From GWA1-39-11 sp964360265 (lineage in GTDB: Bacteria; Patescibacteriota; Microgenomatia; Levybacterales; GWA1-39-11), in assembly GCA_964360265.1 (NCBI GenBank), contig CAYHUY010000016.1:1-16740 (forward strand): a stretch of DNA of 16,740 nucleotides, written 5' to 3'. The notes beneath the pieces were generated by a model, which was given only the letters and a program-made list of their open reading frames with translations, was not told the origin of the DNA and did not search any database. Below are positions 13,387 to 16,740 of this stretch, piece after piece. A program made the position numbers and the translations under genes. Every line of letters begins with the position of its first letter. The first letter of the stretch is position 1.

Positions 13387-13457
13387 ACATATATTGGAAA
13401 TCGCCGTGAAAGTCGGCGGAACTGCCGGTACTGTTAAATCCAGAAAACGATATATGT
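13387..13457 (+). ncRNA. Cobalamin riboswitch aptamer (compact type)
   Basis: A 71-base RNA closed by a perfect 8-base-pair stem (ACATATAT 13387-13394 / ATATATGT 13450-13457) and an inner TGGA/TCCA pairing. Inside are the conserved cobalamin-core segments in order: GGAAATCG, GCCGTGAAAGTCGGC (the GGUGAAA-UCC-type hairpin, stem CGCC/GGCG) and ACTGCCGGTACTGTTAAATCC (matching the GCUGCCC-GCAACUGUAA block). The usual peripheral arms are missing and the full B12 box is not evident (only GAGCAGGA at 13483-13490), so it resembles the compact class II / AdoCbl-variant form. The gene downstream is a cobalamin adenosyltransferase, a standard target. Class and ligand (AdoCbl or aquocobalamin) are inferred. 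Confidence 0.85.
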
Positions 13458-13459
13458 TT

Positions 13460-13511
13460 ATCCCGATTAAATCGGGATTCCCGAGCAGGAAATTTTTTTG
13501 ACCTCTCGGGA
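13460..13511 (+). promoter_or_regulatory. Expression platform with antiterminator pairing
   Basis: Two elements link aptamer and terminator. The first is a hairpin ATCCCGAT-TAA-ATCGGGAT (13460-13478). The second is TCCCGAG (13479-13485), complementary to CTCGGGA (13505-13511), which overlaps the 5' arm of the terminator. If 13479-13485 pairs with 13505-13511 the terminator cannot form. Four similar TCCCGA/TCGGGA segments allow several alternative folds. Confidence 0.65.
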
Positions 13512-13527
13512 ACTCGAGAGGTTTTTT
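13502..13527 (+). terminator. Riboswitch-controlled intrinsic terminator covering the RBS
   Basis: Stem CCTCTCG (13502-13508) / CGAGAGG (13515-13521), loop GGAACT, followed directly by six T (13522-13527) and then the ATG of the adenosyltransferase. The 3' arm contains GAGAGG, which is the only Shine-Dalgarno-like sequence for that gene (6 bases from ATG). Thus the same hairpin can end transcription and hide the ribosome binding site. Confidence 0.8.
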
Positions 13528-14103
13528 ATGCCAATTTATACAAGAACAGGAGATAAAGGTAAAACTTCGCTATTCTCAGGAAAAAGAGTATGGAAATATG
13601 ATGCTCGAGTAGACGCATATGGTACTTTAGACGAATTAAATTCAATCATAGGAATTGCGGTTGCTCATCTTCCCAAAAAGAGCTCAAATAAATTAAAAAA
13701 AATCTTGCTCGGCGTACAAAGCGACATCTTTTATATAGGTTCATATTTGGCTGACTTGCCAGATACGATTGAGGATATCGACATGATTCAAAAAACAAAA
13801 GACTTTGAAAACAGTATTGACTATATGATGAAACCTCTTCCTCCAACCTTTAATTTTGTATTGCCAGGCGGAAGTAGAGCAGGAGCCTTTCTTCATCAGG
13901 CAAGAACAGTCGCCCGGCGCACAGAGCGAAATTTAGTTCGTTTAGCAAAAAAACCCTCCTCCGCGAAAGGCTCCGGCGAGGCGAGGGAAAAAGTAGATGA
14001 ACGAATCCAGAAATATATGAATCGCCTATCGGACTTACTATATGCTGCCGCACGCTTTGCAAATTATATCGAAGGTAAAAAAGAAAAGATTTGGGAGAGA
14101 TAA
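13528..14103 (+). CDS. Cob(I)alamin adenosyltransferase, PduO type
   Basis: 191 residues from ATG 13528. A TTG at 13498 is in frame but lies in the riboswitch expression platform, so it is rejected. The enzyme transfers the adenosyl group of ATP to reduced cobalamin, making AdoCbl. Family motifs are all present in order: IYTRTGDKGKTSLFSG (ATP-binding N-terminus), RVDAYGTLDELNS, FVLPGGSRAGAFLHQARTVA with RRTER, and NRLSDLLYAAARFAN. Between RRTER and NRLSD there are 30 residues where the family normally has about 21. The surplus corresponds to PSSAKGSGEAR, coded by a GC-rich stretch (13954-13987) unlike its surroundings. Regulated by the upstream riboswitch and terminator. Its product is the cofactor of NrdJ, coded just before. 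No cobalamin synthesis genes are visible, so salvage of imported corrinoid is likely. Confidence 0.95.
   Translation: MPIYTRTGDKGKTSLFSGKRVWKYDARVDAYGTLDELNSIIGIAVAHLPKKSSNKLKKILLGVQSDIFYIGSYLADLPDTIEDIDMIQKTKDFENSIDYMMKPLPPTFNFVLPGGSRAGAFLHQARTVARRTERNLVRLAKKPSSAKGSGEAREKVDERIQKYMNRLSDLLYAAARFANYIEGKKEKIWER
13954..13987 (+). repeat. GC-rich in-frame insertion in adenosyltransferase
   Basis: A 34-base, strongly GC-rich, imperfectly palindromic stretch (begins CCCTCCTCCGC, ends GGCGAGGCGAGGG) in an AT-rich gene. It codes the extra residues between the RRTER and NRLSD motifs. It resembles in character, but not in sequence, the CCTGCCGGCAGG element in nrdJ. Possibly a second family of dispersed repeat. 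Confidence 0.5.
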
Positions 14104-14105
14104 TC

Positions 14106-15296
14106 ATGCCAGCACCTCAAGAGAGAGAAATTAGAATAACGCAAGTCGAAGCACAAAAACCGTTTGCATTTGATTTAGCCCGCGAATACGATCTAATTCA
14201 AAGACATGGAGATTCTTATTATGACTTCTTTATTGCTCAATCTCATTATTATGCTAAAGAGTCTTACGGCAAAGTCCCAAACGTAGAGTACGAGCATTTA
14301 ATTGAACGCGATAATGAAGGGAATATTAAGCTAAGATTTAGGGATCCACTGGCAACTTTTGCTGAAGAAAGCTACGCAGGGCCAGTTTTTGATACTCGAT
14401 TCCCGGTTTGGTATAGGAAACGCGCGGCAGCAGATGTGAGGTGGACAATAGCAATTCAGGAAAGTCTAAAAGACGCCTTGCCTGGCGATACATTTGCAGA
14501 TTTATCTCCTACGGAGTTTGATGTTTCAATTGGAGATCGTAAAAAATGGGGTTTTGGTTGGCATAGTTTTGCAAGAGCACATCGTCTTATTGTGGAGGAT
14601 GGCCAGGAAAAGCTTGTTTCCCGCGCAATTAGAAATTATCTAGACTTTCCCGAGCAGCAAAGATTATCAGAGATTTTATCGGGCGAAAGGCTTGGTTTGG
14701 GAGATGTCGGTAAATTAAAAGAGGGCATGGATATAGGTCATATTAATAAATTTATTCAAGATTTGTGGGAACAAACTCCTCCCGAAAGGAAAATAAATCC
14801 GCCGGAAGATCAAATTGTAAAAAGCGAACGAGAAATGAACTCTGATCTTGGTAAGCTAGATTTTTGGCTCAATAGAGTTTTTGTTTTAATGAAAAATAGC
14901 GCCTCAGACGAGTTAGTTTTGCGTGAATTCCGTGGATGGGAGAATGCTTTGAAAGCGGCTGTTGAAGGGAAAAGTATCGGTTTTAATAATGATAAAAACA
15001 CGATTTATCCTGATTCCATGATGGAATATTTTATGAAACAAGGTTATATTCCCGGCGCAAGCGGCTGTGGTGCAGGTTCCGGATTTGCAAAGTTGGGTAA
15101 TACGGTTACAATTTTTGGGAGAATGGATTATTTGTCCATGACAAAAAACGGTGGGGATTATAAATTTGATCAGCCGGGGCCTTGTGTCACGTGCGGAAAA
15201 GACATTTTGTGTGGGCCATGCAAAATATGCGAAGGGTGTGATAAACGGGCAAAAAGCGGTGAGGAATTGACTGAATATGTAGCTGGCACCGCTTAA
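14106..15296 (+). CDS. Unrecognised protein with C-terminal CxxC cluster
   Basis: 396 residues from ATG 14106, which has GGGAG (14093-14097) at a good distance; the upstream in-frame TTG 14091 overlaps the preceding gene and is rejected. It starts 2 bases after the adenosyltransferase stop, with its ribosome binding site inside that gene, so the two are probably translated together. I recognise no domain in the first 350 residues; they are soluble, aromatic-rich near the N-terminus (DSYYDFFIAQSHYYAKESYG). Residues 360-378 hold six cysteines: CVTC, five residues, then CGPCKICEGC, i.e. four cysteines each three apart. This could bind zinc or an iron-sulfur cluster. Position after an AdoCbl enzyme hints at a role in cobalamin or nucleotide metabolism, but that is guilt by association only. 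Confidence 0.85.
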   Translation: MPAPQEREIRITQVEAQKPFAFDLAREYDLIQRHGDSYYDFFIAQSHYYAKESYGKVPNVEYEHLIERDNEGNIKLRFRDPLATFAEESYAGPVFDTRFPVWYRKRAAADVRWTIAIQESLKDALPGDTFADLSPTEFDVSIGDRKKWGFGWHSFARAHRLIVEDGQEKLVSRAIRNYLDFPEQQRLSEILSGERLGLGDVGKLKEGMDIGHINKFIQDLWEQTPPERKINPPEDQIVKSEREMNSDLGKLDFWLNRVFVLMKNSASDELVLREFRGWENALKAAVEGKSIGFNNDKNTIYPDSMMEYFMKQGYIPGASGCGAGSGFAKLGNTVTIFGRMDYLSMTKNGGDYKFDQPGPCVTCGKDILCGPCKICEGCDKRAKSGEELTEYVAGTA

Positions 15297-15299
15297 TAT

Positions 15300-15449
15300 A
15301 TGGAACAAAAGTGTGAAATCTGTGCTAGAATCAAATGCAAACAGTGTGGTTGGGAGGCGAGTGAAAAGGAGGCAGTTTTGGTACAAAAAGAAATAATAAT
15401 AAGATGCCCCGTGTGTTCCTGGTCTCCCAAAGAGGAGATTTTACCCTAA
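15300..15449 (+). CDS. 49-residue CxxC zinc-ribbon-like protein
   Basis: A short gene starting 3 bases after the stop of the 396-residue protein. Translation gives MEQKCEICARIKCKQC at the N-terminus and RCPVCSWSPKEEILP at the C-terminus. Three CxxC pairs (C5/C8, C13/C16, C36/C39) in 49 residues are very unlikely by chance and suggest a zinc ribbon, or zinc plus a redox pair. No transmembrane segment and no Shine-Dalgarno sequence close to the ATG; translational coupling to the gene before is likely. The cysteine pattern echoes the six-cysteine tail of its neighbour, so the two may act together or share a metal. Function unknown. Confidence 0.7.
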   Translation: MEQKCEICARIKCKQCGWEASEKEAVLVQKEIIIRCPVCSWSPKEEILP

Positions 15450-15595
15450 AAATAGACAATAGTCTCATAGTAAAAAGCATATTTTGTGGAAAAAGTGGGA
15501 ATAAATCCATAAGACCAATCCCATAGTTATCAAGCAAGGGTTTGGTTGGGGTAGTCAATTGGTGTTGGGTTTTGGTTTTAGGTTAAGATATAAAT
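15450..15595 (+). other. Intergenic region before comF-like gene
   Basis: 146 bases, AT-rich and later T/G-rich. No terminator hairpin is clear. TAAGATATAAAT (15584-15595) runs directly into the ATG of the next gene and could contain a -10 box for a leaderless transcript, but no convincing -35 lies at the right distance. No ribosome binding site is present. Confidence 0.35.
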
Positions 15596-16300
15596 ATGTC
15601 TTTTCTTGATCTTATTTTTCCTAAAAAATGCGTAGGTTGCCGGCGATTTGGAGATTTTTTATGTGCCGATTGTTTTTCAAAAATCTCCTATAATCAAAAC
15701 TTTCAGTGCCCGGTTTGTTTAAAAGGTTCAGTTAACGGCTTTACGCACTCGGTGTGTGAAGGAAAATATTCCATAGATGGGGTAATATCGGCTGTTGTAT
15801 ATAGCAGTATTAGTGGAAAAATAATTCGGCAGTTTAAATATAAACCGCATATTTCAAAACTTGCAGAAATTATTTCGGAGATTATGAACGAGGGGTTTAC
15901 GCAAAATGAGAGTTTTTATTATTTTATCGAACAATTCAAGCCTGTTGTTATTCCAATTCCTTTAAGTTCGAGCCGCGAACGTGCGCGCGGCTACAACCAC
16001 GCAGGACTCTTGGCCTCTTATGTCGCAAAATATTTTAACCTGACTGTCCGGACAGACTTTCTTGTTCGTGTCAAAGATACCAGGCCTCAATATAAATTGA
16101 ATAAAGAAGAAAGAATAAAAAATCTGGTTGGCGCATTCGGAATTCGGGAATCCGAAAGCCTGCGGACAAAAATCCCTGAGACGGTAGTATTAGTTGATGA
16201 CGTCGCAACGACACTTTCTACTCTCAAAGAAGCCGCGAGAGCCCTGAAAAGAGCCGGCACAAAAAAAGTCCTCGGTGTCACCTTTGCCCGAGAGCTCTAA
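15596..16300 (+). CDS. comF: ComF-family phosphoribosyltransferase-like protein
   Basis: 234 residues, the usual length for ComF/GntX proteins. The N-terminal metal-binding region has three cysteine pairs (C12/C15, C23/C26, C38/C41: PKKCVGCRRF, FLCADCF, QCPVCLKG). The middle has the family motif RQFKYKPH, then VVIPIPLSSSRERARGYNHAGLLA. The type I phosphoribosyltransferase fold ends with the PRPP-binding loop VLVDDVATTLSTLKEAA (about residues 198-214; family usually VLVDDVxTTGxT, here Ser replaces Gly). ComF is needed for DNA uptake in naturally competent bacteria, probably handling incoming single-stranded DNA, and type IV pili are often involved. Here other competence genes are not visible. 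Start at ATG 15596 lacks a Shine-Dalgarno sequence. A palindromic repeat follows 2 bases after the stop. Confidence 0.9.
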   Translation: MSFLDLIFPKKCVGCRRFGDFLCADCFSKISYNQNFQCPVCLKGSVNGFTHSVCEGKYSIDGVISAVVYSSISGKIIRQFKYKPHISKLAEIISEIMNEGFTQNESFYYFIEQFKPVVIPIPLSSSRERARGYNHAGLLASYVAKYFNLTVRTDFLVRVKDTRPQYKLNKEERIKNLVGAFGIRESESLRTKIPETVVLVDDVATTLSTLKEAARALKRAGTKKVLGVTFAREL

Positions 16301-16301
16301 A

Positions 16302-16319
16302 CCTGCCTGCCGGCAGGCA
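16302..16319 (-). repeat. GC-rich palindromic repeat, intergenic copy
   Basis: CCTGCCTGCCGGCAGGCA; its reverse complement contains the whole 16-base element found in nrdJ (12657-12672). It can form the hairpin TGCCTGCCGGCAGGCA but has no T-tract after it, so it is not a classical terminator, though it sits right after comF. Confidence 0.75.
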
Positions 16320-16320
16320 T

Positions 16321-16408
16321 GGCTTGCAATTTGGCCTTTAGCCTGATAGAATTAGCTTCATTGGGGATGCATTGCATCGACAAGATTGCTCATTAAAAAC
16401 TGCAAGCC
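16321..16408. other. 88-base inverted-repeat-bounded structure
   Basis: GGCTTGCA (16321-16328) and TGCAAGCC (16401-16408) are exact inverted repeats. Between them are GGC-CTTTA-GCC and the hairpin GATGCA-T-TGCATC. This could be a folded RNA or the remains of an element. It is not a tRNA: no T-arm or anticodon arm can be drawn. Confidence 0.35.
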
Positions 16409-16650
16409 GATAATGATACTAATCGTAAAAGTGTATCAAAAATAAATGCTAAGAATTTACTTAGCGGTCAAAGTTTCGCCTTTGCTCCTCAAAGAGCAAT
16501 GTACGTTAACTAAGACCTGTTCATATCAAGATTTTTCCAAACGATCAGATATGGGCAAAAACAAAGTTTGGACAGAATAAAAAGAGTTGGTTTGGCTTTC
16601 TATTTTAAATTTCTGACCTTAGTCATGTTTAATCCTGTCAATTGGAGTTT
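16409..16650. other. Non-coding stretch with several inverted repeats
   Basis: No gene seen. Inverted repeats: GCTAAG-AATTTA-CTTAGC (16448-16465), TTGCTC-CTCAAA-GAGCAA (16482-16499), and TCCAAAC (16536-16542) with GTTTGGA (16566-16572). None is followed by a T-tract. Confidence 0.4.
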
Positions 16651-16740
16651 TCATGATGACAATAAATAATTGAGTAAGCTTGTAGATGTTTTTATAGATG
16701 CTTTTTTGGACGCCGAGTCATACTCGGCCATCTCCACACT
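16651..16740 (-). CDS. Possible 3' end of a minus-strand gene at window edge
   Basis: Reading leftward from the right edge, a frame is open for 29 codons and then stops with TGA at 16651-16653. It contains an ATG (16729-16731) directly preceded by GGAG. The peptide begins MAEYDSASKKASIKTSTS and resembles nothing I know. It would be the only gene here ending in TGA. The DNA at its right end (16712-16728) is a perfect palindrome, GCCGAGTCATACTCGGC, and the minus-strand run GGAGATGGCCGAGT looks like the first bases of a serine tRNA. So it may be non-coding. Confidence 0.2.
   Translation of the reverse strand, partial: SVEMAEYDSASKKASIKTSTSLLNYLLSS

Noticed and set aside
13498..13527. TTG start giving the adenosyltransferase ten extra N-terminal residues
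   Set aside because: It lies in the T-tract and terminator of the riboswitch; the family N-terminus (PIYTRTGDKG) begins at ATG 13528, which has GAGAGG at a good distance.
14091..14105. TTG start for the 396-residue protein
   Set aside because: It overlaps the preceding gene and its own ribosome binding site region; ATG 14106 with GGGAG upstream is better.
16321..16408. tRNA gene
   Set aside because: Length fits, but no anticodon arm, T-loop (TTCRA) or CCA context is present.
1..16740. CRISPR array, insertion sequence transposase, prophage genes
   Set aside because: No regularly spaced direct repeats, transposase motifs or phage structural genes were found on either strand.

Overview
The window looks like a chromosomal segment of a Candidate Phyla Radiation (Patescibacteria, Parcubacteria-like) bacterium. 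This is inferred from several things together: moderately AT-rich DNA, very tight gene packing, a run of small two-helix T4SS-pilin-like membrane proteins, a DUF5667-type exported protein, a stand-alone four-helix-bundle (23S rRNA intervening-sequence-type) gene with AT-rich flanks, a class II (B12-dependent) ribonucleotide reductase, and GC-rich palindromes of the CCTGCCGGCAGG type inside and between genes. The lineage is an inference, not a database result. All complete genes read through with the standard bacterial code, and none of them ends in TGA.

Positions 1-9433 are a cell-envelope / type IV secretion-like region. A partial plus-strand gene (to 701) ends in a single membrane helix. 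It converges on a leftward-transcribed set (3174 to 708) of four proteins that share one pilin-like two-helix module; one of these carries a large cysteine-rich exported ectodomain. Upstream lie a small four-helix-bundle gene flanked by inverted repeats and a P-loop ATPase fused to an OmpR-type winged helix. Divergent from the ATPase is an 898-codon soluble protein with a C-terminal membrane helix, which converges on a VirB6/TrbL-like polytopic membrane protein. So the arrangement 'large protein with one C-terminal helix, convergent with secretion membrane genes' occurs twice.

Positions 9573-10195 hold a well-formed promoter and an exported DUF5667-like protein.

Positions 10320-16300 hold a rightward block centred on deoxynucleotide synthesis and cobalamin. 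It contains nrdR (with a promoter overlapped by two NrdR-box-like sites 31 bp apart), nrdJ (AdoCbl-dependent ribonucleotide reductase), a compact cobalamin riboswitch with an apparent terminator that also holds the ribosome binding site, and a PduO-type cobalamin adenosyltransferase. Two unrecognised cysteine-rich proteins (396 and 49 residues) and a ComF-like phosphoribosyltransferase follow. The logic is coherent: the adenosyltransferase makes the cofactor NrdJ needs, the riboswitch should sense that cofactor, and NrdR senses nucleotide state.

Positions 16301-16740 carry no convincing complete gene, but have a palindromic repeat, several inverted repeats and an unexplained open frame at the edge.

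A recurring feature is that six genes have a recognisable -35/-10 pair whose -10 box ends only 6-11 bases before the start codon, which predicts leaderless or nearly leaderless mRNAs. nrdR, by contrast, has a normal leader with a strong Shine-Dalgarno sequence.
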